Assembly: GCF_012932675.1 (NCBI RefSeq)
Contig: NZ_JAAIIF010000018.1
Span: 124,001 to 188,000 of the forward strand
Length of the DNA stretch: 64,000 nt
Reading direction: 5' to 3'
Source of the DNA: Bifidobacterium erythrocebi
GTDB lineage: Bacteria > Actinomycetota > Actinomycetes > Actinomycetales > Bifidobacteriaceae
Position 1 is the first letter of the stretch; every line of letters begins with the position of its first letter. The notes under the pieces were generated by a model that ran no database searches, had not been told where the DNA came from, and saw only the letters and a program-made list of their open reading frames with translations. This document shows positions 17,049-25,882 of the stretch, piece after piece. A program made the position numbers and the translations under genes.

Positions 17049-17942
17049 ATGCAAATGGGAATGATCGGACTTGGCCGCATGGGCGGCAACATGGTTCGCC
17101 GTCTGCGCGAAGGCGGCCACAAGATCGTGGGATTCGACATGAATCCGGATTCGGATAGGGACGTCGCGTCGCTCGAAGAGCTGGTCGCCGCACTGCAGCC
17201 GCCACGTACGGTGTGGGTGATGGTGCCTTCCGGGGAGCCGACCGAGGCCGTGATCACACAGCTTGGCAACCTGCTTGACGCCGGCGACATCGTGGTGGAC
17301 GGCGGCAACTCGCATTACACCGACGACACCCGCCATGCCAGCGAGCTCAAGCGCAACGGCATCGATTTTCTGGACGCCGGCGTATCCGGCGGCGTATGGG
17401 GTGCGGAACGCGGCTACGCGCTGATGGTCGGCGGCGAGGAACGCGTGTACCGCAAGGTGCTGCCGATCTTCGAAACCCTCAAGCCGCAGGGAGAACACGG
17501 CCTGGTGCTTGCAGGCCCGGTCGGCGGCGGCCATTTCGCGAAAATGGTGCACAACGGCATCGAATACGGCATGATGCAGGCGTTCGGCGAGGGATTCGCC
17601 ACCATGATGCGCAGCGAATACATCACCGACCCGGCGGCAACGATGACGTCCTGGTGCGACGGATCGGTGGTGGCCAGCTGGCTGCTCGACCTGTTCGAGA
17701 ACGCGACGGAGCACGACCATACGTTGGCCGGCATGCCTCCTGTGGCGAACGAATCGGGCGAGGCCCGCTGGATGGTCGAGGCCGCGTTGGAGCTTGGCGT
17801 GCCCACGCCGGCCACCGCGGCGGCGCTCTGGCAACGTCAGACCTCCCGTGGCGGCGCGGATGACATTCTGCGTGTGGTGACAGCGCTGCGAGCGCAGTTC
17901 GGCGGGCATGTCACCAAGGTGGATGAGATCGCCACGCATTAA
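17049..17942 (+). CDS. gnd: 6-phosphogluconate dehydrogenase, short decarboxylating type
   Basis: Oxidatively decarboxylates 6-phosphogluconate to ribulose 5-phosphate. The 297-residue product is the short form (the common dimeric enzyme has about 470 residues). It shows the Rossmann motif GLGRMGGNM, the substrate motif DAGVSGGVWGAERGYALMVGG and the catalytic segment FAKMVHNGIEYGMMQA. The end of the second beta strand reads VGFDMNP; an Asp there usually means NAD+ rather than NADP+ preference in this family (inference). AAAGGAG precedes the ATG. It completes the gluconate catabolic set and feeds pentose phosphate. Confidence 0.92.
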   Translation: MQMGMIGLGRMGGNMVRRLREGGHKIVGFDMNPDSDRDVASLEELVAALQPPRTVWVMVPSGEPTEAVITQLGNLLDAGDIVVDGGNSHYTDDTRHASELKRNGIDFLDAGVSGGVWGAERGYALMVGGEERVYRKVLPIFETLKPQGEHGLVLAGPVGGGHFAKMVHNGIEYGMMQAFGEGFATMMRSEYITDPAATMTSWCDGSVVASWLLDLFENATEHDHTLAGMPPVANESGEARWMVEAALELGVPTPATAAALWQRQTSRGGADDILRVVTALRAQFGGHVTKVDEIATH

Positions 17943-18262
17943 TTGGGCGTCACGAGTGGCATGAGGCGCGTGCCGGTACGCGGGCTGCACGATTCAGCGA
18001 CCTACGTTCCGGCACGTTCCCGCCCCTGCATTGTCTTGCACTTTCCTTGTATTTCCTTCCCTGGCAGGCAGGCGGGAGGCATCGCCAATCCATGTCTTCC
18101 GCCTGTCTTCCGCCTTCCCGACCACTATCCCCTCACCCGAGTCATCCGTTCAAACGGCGTTCACCATGATTCAACACACGTACACCGCCACGTCGTTTTG
18201 CATTTAGGCGGGGGTCGTATTACAGTTAGGTGAGTTGTCCTGCGAAGCAGTACAACATCCAA
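17943..18262. other. Spacer without recognised genes
   Basis: A 320-bp spacer between gnd and tRNA-Ala(CGC). An open frame covers most of it but has no ribosome-binding site or conserved look. A likely tRNA promoter lies near the right end, but I cannot define boxes with confidence. Confidence 0.5.
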
Positions 18263-18335
18263 GGGGCTGTAGCTCAGTTGGTAGAGCGCTTCGTTCGCAT
18301 CGAAGAGGTCGTGGTTTCGACTACCATCAGCTCCA
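18263..18335 (+). tRNA. tRNA-Ala (CGC)
   Basis: A 73-nt cloverleaf: acceptor ggggctg / cagctcc with a G-U pair at the third position, anticodon stem cttcg / cgaag with loop ttCGCat, and a T-arm gtggtttcgactaccat. The anticodon CGC decodes GCG. CCA is not encoded. Confidence 0.95.
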
Positions 18336-18337
18336 CG

Positions 18338-18374
18338 AAAGCCTTCCGGAATTCCACCTCCGGAAGGCTTTTTT
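18338..18374 (+). terminator. Terminator after tRNA-Ala(CGC)
   Basis: Perfect stem aaagccttccgg (18338-18349) / ccggaaggcttt (18360-18371) followed by a run of T residues, immediately downstream of the tRNA. Confidence 0.92.
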
Positions 18375-18486
18375 CTTTGTCTGCCGCCTGGTCCATCGGC
18401 TGCCTGTGGAATCGGCGCAGCTCATCCATTCTGGCGGAATTCACCAGGATGCGGGAAAGACGGAAGGCACCTCGAACAACTCGGTC

Positions 18487-18852
18487 TTACTTCAGGGATT
18501 CCAACAGTTCACGCGCCTCCGCCAAGTATTCCCTCACATCTCGTTTTCCAATCCTGTTCGAGAACAACGTGTCATGCGATGCGAGACGTACCGCCACCAC
18601 TGCCACGGAATCGCTGTCTGCCATGTAGACAAGAAGCACATCCGCGCTCACGTGAAGCTCGCGGAACCCCCGCCATTGGCCGACGAGAGCATGATCGCGG
18701 TATTTGGTGGCCAAGGTGTCCCCGTCCGCGTCGGAAAGCGCTTCGAGGGCACTTCTCACAAGTGCGGGATCGAAATGCTTTTTCAGCAGACTCCGGTAAT
18801 CCTTGGCGAAGCGTTTGGTGACATGAATCGTTCTTTTCCCGCTATTCGCCAT
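18487..18852 (-). CDS. YafQ-like type II toxin (RelE/ParE superfamily)
   Basis: Predicted ribosome-dependent mRNA endonuclease toxin. The 121-residue product matches the YafQ pattern: DHALVGQWRGFRELH (His54, His67), DVLLVY (Asp71) and RLASHDTLF (Arg89, His93, Phe97), the positions that form the YafQ active site. It has about 25 more residues at the two ends than E. coli YafQ (92 residues). Its ATG overlaps the last 11 nt of the antitoxin gene, so the two are translationally coupled in the usual antitoxin-first order. Activity is inferred from the intact catalytic residues. Confidence 0.87.
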   Translation of the reverse strand: MANSGKRTIHVTKRFAKDYRSLLKKHFDPALVRSALEALSDADGDTLATKYRDHALVGQWRGFRELHVSADVLLVYMADSDSVAVVAVRLASHDTLFSNRIGKRDVREYLAEARELLESLK

Positions 18853-19156
18853 TGTTCAGGTACTCCATAACGTCGTCCACGGAGTCGGAGCTGAAGACGT
18901 ATTCGCCTGCCGTGGCCTCGCGCCGGGCCTCCTCGTTGATGAGTTCCTCCACCAGCATGCCGAGTTCCTCGACGCGGCGGTCGGCTTCCTGCTGCCGTTC
19001 GTAGTCGGCAGGGCTGATGACGAAGTAGGCTGGCCGGTTGTTCTTCAGCACAGTCACGGGTGTGTTGTCCTTGACTTTGGCGAATGTGGCGGATGCCTTG
19101 CCGTGGTTGAAATCGCTGATTGATACCAGAGTGTCCAGCGGCGCTGTTGCAGTCAT
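18842..19156 (-). CDS. Phd/YefM-like antitoxin
   Basis: Antitoxin partner of the YafQ-like toxin; expected to bind both toxin and its own promoter. The 104-residue product has the Phd/YefM-type N-terminal DNA-binding and dimerisation core (TLVSISDFNHGKASATF, then VTVLKNNRPAYFVISPADYE) and an acidic, helical C-terminal tail (about 60-104) that would wrap the toxin. The start at 19156 is favoured over one six codons upstream because AAGGAG sits 6 nt before it. E. coli YafQ pairs with DinJ of the RelB family, so a Phd-type partner is a swapped pairing. Confidence 0.85.
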   Translation of the reverse strand: MTATAPLDTLVSISDFNHGKASATFAKVKDNTPVTVLKNNRPAYFVISPADYERQQEADRRVEELGMLVEELINEEARREATAGEYVFSSDSVDDVMEYLNNGE

Positions 19157-19183
19157 GGCTTCTCCTTGTTTCACGAACAGATG

Positions 19184-19201
19184 GTATTACAATTATAATA
19201 C
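19184..19201 (-). promoter_or_regulatory. Autoregulatory operator/promoter of the toxin-antitoxin operon
   Basis: The palindrome gtatta-caatta-taatac lies 28 nt upstream of the antitoxin start. On the coding (minus) strand it contains a consensus-like TATAAT -10 box, so antitoxin bound to the dyad would block the promoter, the usual type II autoregulation. Confidence 0.6.
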
Positions 19202-19380
19202 TTTTGCCTTGCGAGATGAAACCCATCAAGAGGAACAAGACCCCACGCTCGCAGACACATGTATCGACAAGCGTTACTCATATTCCACCCGCCCAGACCA
19301 TGCCCACCCATACCCGACCTGCATCCGGCCTGTATCCGCCCCAAAGCCGGTTGTGCGGGGCGTGGGCGATACTGGAAGGC

Positions 19381-20307
19381 ATGACTGAAGAGCAAGGCAC
19401 GCATGTGGATACGAATGTGATGGTTCCTGAGGGCACGGTGGTGCTGGCCGCGACCCCGATCGGCAATATGGGAGATGCTTCCGACCGCCTCAAGGCGCTG
19501 CTGGAGCACGCCGACATCGTGGCGGCGGAGGACACCCGCCGTCTGTACGATCTGGCGAACCGTCTCGGCGTGCACGTGAACGGCCGCGTGGTCGCCTACC
19601 ATGACCACAACGAGCGTGAGAAGGCCGACGGTCTGCTCGACAATGTGGAGACGGGTTCGACCGTGCTGGTGGTTTCGGACGCGGGCATGCCCACCATCAA
19701 CGATCCCGGCTTGGCCATCGTGCGCCGCGCCATCGAACGCGATCTGCCTGTCACCTGCGCACCCGGCCCCAGCGCCGTGCTCGACGCACTGTGTCTGTCC
19801 GGCCTGCCCACCGACCGCTTCTGCTACGAGGGGTTCCTGCCACGCAAGCATTCCGAACGCATGCAGCATCTGCGCATGCTCAAATCCGAACCCCGCACCA
19901 TCGTGTTCTACGAGACGCTGCACCGTATCGCCGACTCCATGGACGACCTGTTGGAATCCTTCGGCCCGGACCGCCGCATGGCGTTGTGCCGCGAACTCAC
20001 CAAGGACTATGAGCAGATCCGCCGCGGCACCATCGCCGAGATCCACGACAGCGTGGTGAACGATCCGCCGCGCGGCGAAATGGTGCTTGTCATCGAAGGC
20101 GCGTCCGACGAGGAGATCAACGCGAACGCGCCCAGCGTGCTCAGCACCGAGGATCTGGCCCGCCTGTCCATCGACAAGGCGGAGCAGGAGGGTCTGCGCA
20201 TCAAGGAGGCCATCACCCAGGTGGTCGCCGAGCACCCGCTGCCAGACGGCTCCCTGCCGAACCGCAAGCAGGTGTATGCGGCCGCTTTGGAGATCAAGGG
20301 CCGGTAG
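19381..20307 (+). CDS. rsmI: 16S rRNA (cytidine(1402)-2'-O)-methyltransferase
   Basis: SAM-dependent enzyme that 2'-O-methylates C1402 in the 16S rRNA decoding centre. The 308-residue product contains the tetrapyrrole-methylase fold motifs typical of RsmI: VVLAATPIGNMGDASDR, AAEDTRR, VSDAGMPTINDPG, APGPSAVLDAL and FYEGFLPRK-like CYEGFLPRKHSER. The open frame extends upstream to 19120, but the ATG at 19381 gives the family's usual N terminus; a GGAAGG lies only 1 nt before it, so initiation may be weak or at the ATG 13 codons later. It is often beside metG in Gram-positives; here metG lies 1.4 kb further on. Confidence 0.93.
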   Translation: MTEEQGTHVDTNVMVPEGTVVLAATPIGNMGDASDRLKALLEHADIVAAEDTRRLYDLANRLGVHVNGRVVAYHDHNEREKADGLLDNVETGSTVLVVSDAGMPTINDPGLAIVRRAIERDLPVTCAPGPSAVLDALCLSGLPTDRFCYEGFLPRKHSERMQHLRMLKSEPRTIVFYETLHRIADSMDDLLESFGPDRRMALCRELTKDYEQIRRGTIAEIHDSVVNDPPRGEMVLVIEGASDEEINANAPSVLSTEDLARLSIDKAEQEGLRIKEAITQVVAEHPLPDGSLPNRKQVYAAALEIKGR

Positions 20308-20330
20308 AAGCGAACAACGGCGGCGAGCGC

Positions 20331-20723
20331 CTAGCCATATTCCGATTCCAACGCATCCAGGGAATCGAACAGCACATTCAGCGCACGCCGCACGCCGGGG
20401 CCGCCGGCCTGCGACACGTATTCTAGGAGCCGTGCGTCCGCATTCGGATTGATCACCAGCCATTGCCGCAGCTCCGGTTCCTCGCGGGCGATACGCCACA
20501 GTATCTCCGCCTCCGTTCCCGGATCGGCGGCGAGCGCCGGCGTCAGCACCAACGGTGGTGCCGGCGGTTCCAGTACGTCCGTCTGCGTCGAGGGTTCGGG
20601 ACGGCTTGCGTCCAATTGTTCCAGTCTGCGTACCTGGCGTAGGGAGCGCAGACGCCTTTTGCCTCTTCGTACCGTTCCCCTCTTCGCCTTCCCCTTCCTT
20701 ATCGCTATCGTTCCTGTTCCCAT
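20331..20723 (-). CDS. Small protein with a leucine-rich-repeat-variant-like (LRV) motif
   Basis: The 130-residue product has a strongly basic N-terminal third (RKGKAKRGTVRRGKRRLRSL), a Pro-rich linker and a C-terminal helical block ADPGTEAEILWRIA...LVINPNADARLLEYV. That block resembles the short variant leucine-rich repeats (alternating 'anPnt..eiL..ia...pelr..va.NPna...LLe.l') common in bifidobacterial and other actinobacterial proteins. GGAGGGG lies 5 nt before the ATG at 20723. The start overlaps the end of the upstream AbiEi-like gene by 19 nt, which suggests cotranslation. The function is unknown; the basic head could bind nucleic acid. Confidence 0.65.
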   Translation of the reverse strand: MGTGTIAIRKGKAKRGTVRRGKRRLRSLRQVRRLEQLDASRPEPSTQTDVLEPPAPPLVLTPALAADPGTEAEILWRIAREEPELRQWLVINPNADARLLEYVSQAGGPGVRRALNVLFDSLDALESEYG

Positions 20724-21553
20724 GATTCCCCTCCACGGAATCCCCTATGCCGCAGCTCCCCGTTCTGCAATTCCGCCGCCTGTTCCTGTGCTTCGTGTTC
20801 CTTCGGCGGCACGGTTCGATGCCACAGCGCATCCGTATCGAAACCGTTATTGGTACCGGCATCTGCACCCGTACCAGCACTAACGCCCGCCACAGCACCA
20901 GCGCCGCCGGCACCAACCGGCCTCCCCCGCACCTTGGCATGGTTGCGTTCCTCGTAATACATGCGCGCGGTGTTGAGAAAAGCCTTGGCGTGCGGCATCG
21001 TGCCGATGCACGGGTTCATGTCGAGAATGTCGTGGCATTCCTCCGGCGTGAAGCAGTAGGCGTGCATAAGGTCGGCCACACGATCCGCGAATATCGCCGT
21101 TCCCGGCCGCCTGTTGGCCATGGTCGCGATATCGCAGGCGGTTCGCGGCGGACTGGTGATGTTGAGATCGCCGAGCCGCACCACATGCTCCCGTTCGACC
21201 CTTCGCGCGAAGGCGCATATGGGCCTGCTGTGCCGCGTGGTCCGGTAATGGGAGCCGGACAACACATCCACGGTTTCGGGGAACATGCCGCCCATCCAGA
21301 CCCACAGCGCGGTGCGCATGCACGCCACGGTGGAGGACGGGATGATGTTGTGGACGATGAGCGCCCTGCCGTACAGCGAATCCGCATGTTCGGACCAATA
21401 CCCGCTATGCCCGTCCAGGGAGCATACCGAACCGACCCGCGAAAGCCTGTGCAGACTCATGGGGCCGGGCAGTTCGTGCGTATGCAGTAACGGCGGGACT
21501 ATCGGTCTTGCCCGCGGCCTGTGGTCGCGTTGGCGTGAAGTGAAACTGTTCAT
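20705..21553 (-). CDS. AbiEi-antitoxin-like protein without an AbiEii partner
   Basis: The 282-residue product resembles the C-terminal AbiEi domain seen in actinobacterial type IV antitoxin-like proteins: a YGRALIVHNIIPSSTVACM segment followed by RTALWVWMGG, and the characteristic TSPPRTACDIATMA motif. About 65 C-terminal residues are Gly/Ala- and Glu/Gln-rich and look disordered. No nucleotidyltransferase (AbiEii) gene is adjacent; instead the 3' end overlaps the LRV-like gene by 19 nt. The start at 21553 lacks a clear ribosome-binding site and is provisional; the open frame continues upstream antisense to metG, which I reject. The family call is moderate. Confidence 0.6.
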   Translation of the reverse strand: MNSFTSRQRDHRPRARPIVPPLLHTHELPGPMSLHRLSRVGSVCSLDGHSGYWSEHADSLYGRALIVHNIIPSSTVACMRTALWVWMGGMFPETVDVLSGSHYRTTRHSRPICAFARRVEREHVVRLGDLNITSPPRTACDIATMANRRPGTAIFADRVADLMHAYCFTPEECHDILDMNPCIGTMPHAKAFLNTARMYYEERNHAKVRGRPVGAGGAGAVAGVSAGTGADAGTNNGFDTDALWHRTVPPKEHEAQEQAAELQNGELRHRGFRGGESWEQER

Positions 21554-21724
21554 GCGCAGACCGTAGAACGAGCCGACAGCCGGACGCAACAGCCTGCGTG
21601 CGGCCGGTGGATATGTGGATACCTTCGCCCATACGACCGGTGAAATGTGCGCGCGCATGTGGATAATTTTGCGTTGTCCACATTCACGTTCCGGTGTCCC
21701 CGCCGCGCCGGATAATCGGGCATT

Positions 21725-23587
21725 ATGAGTCATATTTTGGTGAATGTTGCATGGCCGTACGCGAACGGCCCGCGTCACATCGGTCATGTCGCCGGATTCG
21801 GCGTTCCGTCCGACGTGTACGCACGATACGAACGTATGAAGGGCAATGACGTGCTGATGGTCTCGGGTACCGACGAGCACGGCACCCCGATCCTGGTGGA
21901 GGCGGACAAGGAGGGCGTAAGCGCCCAGGAGCTCGCCAACCGCTACAACCGCGTGATCGCCAAGGATCTGTGCGATCTGGGCCTGAGCTACGATCTGTTC
22001 ACGCGCACCACCACCGGCAACCACGAGAAGGTCGTGCAGGAGCTGTTCACGCAGTGCCTGAAGAACGGCTACATCTACAAGGGCACCCAGAAGGTCGCCA
22101 TCTCCCCGTCCACCGGCCGCACCCTGCCGGACCGTTACATCGAGGGCACCTGCCCGATCTGCGGCGCCGACGGCGCCCGCGGCGACCAGTGCGACGCCTG
22201 CGGCAACGAACTCGACCCGGACGAGCTGATCAACCCGGTCTCCAAGATCAACGGCGAGACCCCGCGCTTCGAGGAGACCGAGCACTTCTTCCTCGACCTG
22301 CCGGCGCTGGCTGAGGCGAACCTGGCGTGGCTCAAGACCCGCGAAGGCTGGCGTACCAACGTCATCAACTTCTCTATCGGCCTGTTCAAGGAAGTCAAGC
22401 CGCGCGCCATCACGCGCGATATCGACTGGGGCATCCCGGTGCCGGTCAAGGATTGGATCGACAACCCGAACAAGAAGCTGTACGTGTGGTTCGACGCCGT
22501 GATCGGATACCTGTCCGCATCCATCGAATGGGCCCGCCGCAAGGGCGACCCGGAGGCATGGCGCGCCTGGTGGAACGACCCGACCACCCCGGGCTACTAC
22601 TTCATGGGCAAGGACAACATCACGTTCCACTCCCAGATCTGGCCTTCCGAGATGCTGGCCTACAACGGCCAGGGCTCCAAGGGCGGCGAGACCGGCAAGC
22701 TCGGCCCGCTGAACCTGCCGGAGCAGGTCGTGGCCAGCGAGTTCATGACCATGGAAGGCAAGAAGTTCTCGTCCTCCCGCGGCATCGTCATCTACGTGAA
22801 GGACATCCTGTCGCGCTACCCGGTTGACGCCGTGCGCTACTACATCTCCATCGCCGGACCGGAAAGCTCCGACTCCGACTTCACGTGGGCCGAGTTCGTG
22901 CGCCACAACAACGAGGAGCTCGCCTCCTCCTGGGGCAACCTGGTCAACCGCGTGGCCAACCTGATCGCCAAGAACTTCGGCGAGATTCCGGCGGCCGACG
23001 AGAACGAGATGACCGACGAGGATCGTGCGCTGCTGGCCGAGACCAACGAGGCCTTCGCCACCGCGGGCAACTTCATCGAGAACCACCGTCAGAAGGCGGC
23101 CCTGCTGGAAGCCATGCGCGTCGTCGGCGACATCAACAAGTACATCTCCGCCACCGAACCGTGGAAGATCAAGGACAATCCGGCTCGCCTCGGCACCGTG
23201 CTGCACGTGGCCGCACAGGCCGTGTCCGACGCGAACCACCTGCTCGCACCGTTCCTGCCTCACGCCTCGCAGAAGGTGTGGGAGGCTCTGGGCGGCAAGG
23301 GCACGTTCTCGCCGCTGCCGCACATCGAAGAGGTCGAGGATCTTGACAAGCCAGGCTTCATGTACCCGATCATCACCGGCGACTACAAGCTGGGCGTGAA
23401 CGTGCACCCGTGGAAGAGCGAACCGATCGAGGTCGGCGCCCCCGTGGCCAAGCCGACGCCGATCTTCGCGAAGATCCCGGTCGAAGCCGTGCAGGAAGAG
23501 CTCGACCGTTTCGACGCCGAGCTCAAGGCCCGCAAGGAGGCCGAGGCGCAGCGTCTGGCCGCCGAAAAGGCAAAGCTCGCGGAATGA
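21725..23587 (+). CDS. metG: Methionine--tRNA ligase
   Basis: Class I synthetase that charges elongator and initiator tRNA-Met. The 620-residue product opens with [15 protein letters not shown], containing the HIGH signature (HIGH), has a zinc knuckle with Cys143, Cys146, Cys156 and Cys159 (CPICG ... CDACG), and a KMSKS-equivalent GKKFSSSRG near 345-353. An anticodon-binding helical domain follows; the C-terminal tail is Ala/Lys/Glu-rich and there is no clear tRNA-binding (EMAP-like) dimerisation domain. The ATG is at 21725. It is monocistronic, with a terminator 55 nt downstream. Confidence 0.97.
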   Translation: MSHILVNVAWPYANGPRHIGHVAGFGVPSDVYARYERMKGNDVLMVSGTDEHGTPILVEADKEGVSAQELANRYNRVIAKDLCDLGLSYDLFTRTTTGNHEKVVQELFTQCLKNGYIYKGTQKVAISPSTGRTLPDRYIEGTCPICGADGARGDQCDACGNELDPDELINPVSKINGETPRFEETEHFFLDLPALAEANLAWLKTREGWRTNVINFSIGLFKEVKPRAITRDIDWGIPVPVKDWIDNPNKKLYVWFDAVIGYLSASIEWARRKGDPEAWRAWWNDPTTPGYYFMGKDNITFHSQIWPSEMLAYNGQGSKGGETGKLGPLNLPEQVVASEFMTMEGKKFSSSRGIVIYVKDILSRYPVDAVRYYISIAGPESSDSDFTWAEFVRHNNEELASSWGNLVNRVANLIAKNFGEIPAADENEMTDEDRALLAETNEAFATAGNFIENHRQKAALLEAMRVVGDINKYISATEPWKIKDNPARLGTVLHVAAQAVSDANHLLAPFLPHASQKVWEALGGKGTFSPLPHIEEVEDLDKPGFMYPIITGDYKLGVNVHPWKSEPIEVGAPVAKPTPIFAKIPVEAVQEELDRFDAELKARKEAEAQRLAAEKAKLAE

Positions 23588-23641
23588 CGGTTCGCGTCAC
23601 GTCGTAACGACGTGACGGCATAATCGCCGCATCGCAATCGG

Positions 23642-23687
23642 AAAGCCCCGGTTCCACTGGCAATCGCCGGTGAAGCCGGGGGCTTTT
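23642..23687 (+). terminator. Terminator after metG
   Basis: aaagccccggtt... pairs with ...aagccgggggctttt to form a GC-rich hairpin followed by five T residues. The remaining spacer up to 24010 holds no recognisable gene. Confidence 0.85.
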
Positions 23688-24010
23688 TGCATTCTGTCTC
23701 TCATATCCGGCCGTATCCAATCCCCCTACACCGCTCCCGTTTCCGCCTGAACGTTCACTTGCAGCCACCTCGCCAACCCCCGAAACGCGCCACCGCACAT
23801 CATCCGTTCAGGAAATCTTCACACTTCTTCATCGAAACTGACAAGAATCCTTGCATTTTTGCCACGAACTGCGTGTCACACAGTCAAACCAAGTACCCTT
23901 TCCGCGGAAACATTGCTAGAAGGGGCGGTGGCTCCACGAAGTCAGGGGTGATCCGATTGCCGGAGAACGCCATACCGATGCATATCGGCAAGAACGTGCA
24001 GGGGGAACAT

Positions 24011-24811
24011 ATGTACCGCATTGCTGTAGTAGATGACATGCCGGCACAATGCAAGGCGCTGGCGGACTCGCTTCAGGAAATCTGCGACTCCCCGGACGAC
24101 GGCTACGACGCCGACATCCAGCAGTTCAACGCCATCGCCGACTTCGAACAGGCCCTCGGCACACTGCGGGAGCACGGCGAGACCTTCGACATCGTCTTCA
24201 TGGACATCCTGCTCTCCGCACCATCCGCAGACAACGCCGGCGAGCACACCGAAAACGGCATCGACGTGACATCACGACTGTTCGATTCCCACCCATCGGA
24301 ACCCTCAGATGACCAAGACGATTTCGTCCTGCCCACACAGGTGGTCTACGTGACCGGTCACGCCGAATTCTGCACCAAGGTATACGACACCGATCACGTC
24401 TCGTTCCTGCTGAAACCGGTGAAGACCGATGAGCTGCGCAACGCGTTGAGGAAGGCCGTGGACCGTTGCGAGGAGTACCGTTCCAGCCCGATCTGCGTGC
24501 ACAACGGGAAGATGGAGTACGTGGTCTGGCCGCGCCATATCCAGTACATGGAACGCGCGAACCGCACCCTCTACATCCACTACGACGACGGCAGGGTGCT
24601 GCGTTCCTATCTCAAGCTGCGCTCGCTCGAGCCGATGATGCCCAGCTATCTCATCAGATGCCACGCCAGCTATATGGTGAACCTGTACTCTGTCACGGCG
24701 TTCGCGGGAACGGATTTCGTCATGTGTGACGGCACGCGCATACCCGTCAGCCAGCGTCGCAAGCACAAGACCGAACTGAGCTTCAAGCGTTTCGCTCGCA
24801 CCGTGCGCTGA
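24011..24811 (+). CDS. LytTR-family response regulator (orphan)
   Basis: Two-component response regulator of the AgrA/AlgR type. The 266-residue product has a CheY-like receiver (acid pocket Asp8/Asp9, phospho-acceptor Asp65 in VFMDIL, Lys135 in FLLKPVK) with an unusual acidic insertion of about 35 residues between Asp65 and beta-4 (SAPSADNAGEHTENG ... SEPSDDQDD), followed by a LytTR DNA-binding domain (about 160-263, with YLIRCHASYMVNL). AGGGGG lies before the ATG. No histidine kinase is encoded next to it; the neighbours are metG and a phosphoesterase, so its sensor must be elsewhere. Target genes are unknown. Confidence 0.88.
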   Translation: MYRIAVVDDMPAQCKALADSLQEICDSPDDGYDADIQQFNAIADFEQALGTLREHGETFDIVFMDILLSAPSADNAGEHTENGIDVTSRLFDSHPSEPSDDQDDFVLPTQVVYVTGHAEFCTKVYDTDHVSFLLKPVKTDELRNALRKAVDRCEEYRSSPICVHNGKMEYVVWPRHIQYMERANRTLYIHYDDGRVLRSYLKLRSLEPMMPSYLIRCHASYMVNLYSVTAFAGTDFVMCDGTRIPVSQRRKHKTELSFKRFARTVR

Positions 24812-24855
24812 CCAGGCCGATACGGGCCGGGACGCTAGGCGACGAGCACTGCCGG

Positions 24856-25818
24856 TCAGACGCTGACGCGCCAGGCATCGCCGCTGGCCTTGTCGTAGAA
24901 CAGGAATGAACTGTCGCCTATAGGCGCACCATTCCTCATCAACGAATGCGTATCCGCATACCATAGGCGCGCCCGCGAGCGCTTACCGTGAGCGCCGGTG
25001 CCGGGCGCGCATCGGCGTGACAGTACCGTGTAGACCGGTGTATGCCCGACAATCTGATTGAAGCCTTGTAATGGATCGTTGGCCAGTTCGTTCATGCCGG
25101 CCCAACAGGGTGAAGGGACACTTCCCGCCCAACCGCCGCGTTCTGGACCGACCATGAGTCCGAGGGATCTGATTCCATCACCGATATGGCCATGCGAGAA
25201 CGCGTTGACCATATCGGCAAGTTCGACGGCGGAAGGATTAGCCGGAATCGATTCCCCAGCCTGTACGAGTTCATTACACATCCATGCGAACCATTGAGCG
25301 GTGATGCCTGCATGCGAAGCGAGCACCTCGTGGCCCGCCTTGTCTGTGAATCCAAACATGATCTGCGGCTTCATATCCAACAGCAGCGGGTGTACGTCCG
25401 GCCATGAACCGTAGTGGAATCCCGGGCACGTATTGGTGAATGCACGGAAGTCCCGTGTACCTGATTCCACGTAATACGCCAGATCATGATTACCGAGCAA
25501 TACGATCACCTTGCGGTGACGGCGCTGCTTGCGGACCCATTCGGCAAGCATCTCGAATGCGGCCGCTTCCCCTTCCGCGGTGACGGTCCATTCATTGAGC
25601 AGATCCCCGAGCAACACTATGGTCCCTGCGTCCACACGGTTGGCGGCCTCTTCGATCATCGGACACAACCGCGACCCCTTGTTATGGATGTCACCGGTGA
25701 ACAACATACGATCGTCGCGCGAGCCGGCACTACCCAGCCCACTGCGCCACCGTTTGGCCGGAACGGCTTGTTCCGGCAGGTTGGCCGATTCGACGTTCCG
25801 CATCTCCCGCTCCGTCAT
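24856..25818 (-). CDS. Calcineurin-like metallophosphoesterase
   Basis: Predicted two-metal phosphoesterase; the substrate (phosphoprotein, cyclic nucleotide or dinucleoside polyphosphate) cannot be told. The 320-residue product shows the five fold motifs in order: GDIH (Asp43, His45), GDLLNE, GNHD, SHAG and GHTP. The first 35 residues are not part of the fold. The gene is convergent with the response-regulator gene (44 nt between stops) and its 5' side faces the symmetric 21-bp array upstream of gdhA, so that array could influence it. The start at 25818 has no strong ribosome-binding site; an alternative ATG lies at residue 6. Confidence 0.85.
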   Translation of the reverse strand: MTEREMRNVESANLPEQAVPAKRWRSGLGSAGSRDDRMLFTGDIHNKGSRLCPMIEEAANRVDAGTIVLLGDLLNEWTVTAEGEAAAFEMLAEWVRKQRRHRKVIVLLGNHDLAYYVESGTRDFRAFTNTCPGFHYGSWPDVHPLLLDMKPQIMFGFTDKAGHEVLASHAGITAQWFAWMCNELVQAGESIPANPSAVELADMVNAFSHGHIGDGIRSLGLMVGPERGGWAGSVPSPCWAGMNELANDPLQGFNQIVGHTPVYTVLSRRCAPGTGAHGKRSRARLWYADTHSLMRNGAPIGDSSFLFYDKASGDAWRVSV

Positions 25819-25882
25819 ATCCCCTCCATTTGCTTCGCTGGGCGTGCTTCATTGGCGTCACCCACCACTGTATAGCAATTTC

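Noticed and set aside
19120..19380. N-terminal extension of rsmI to 19120
   Set aside because: It would overlap the toxin-antitoxin promoter and has no family similarity; the ATG at 19381 gives the usual RsmI N terminus.
21554..23407. Upstream extension of the AbiEi-like frame, antisense to metG
   Set aside because: The part overlapping metG is a shadow frame; only the last 282 residues look like a real protein.
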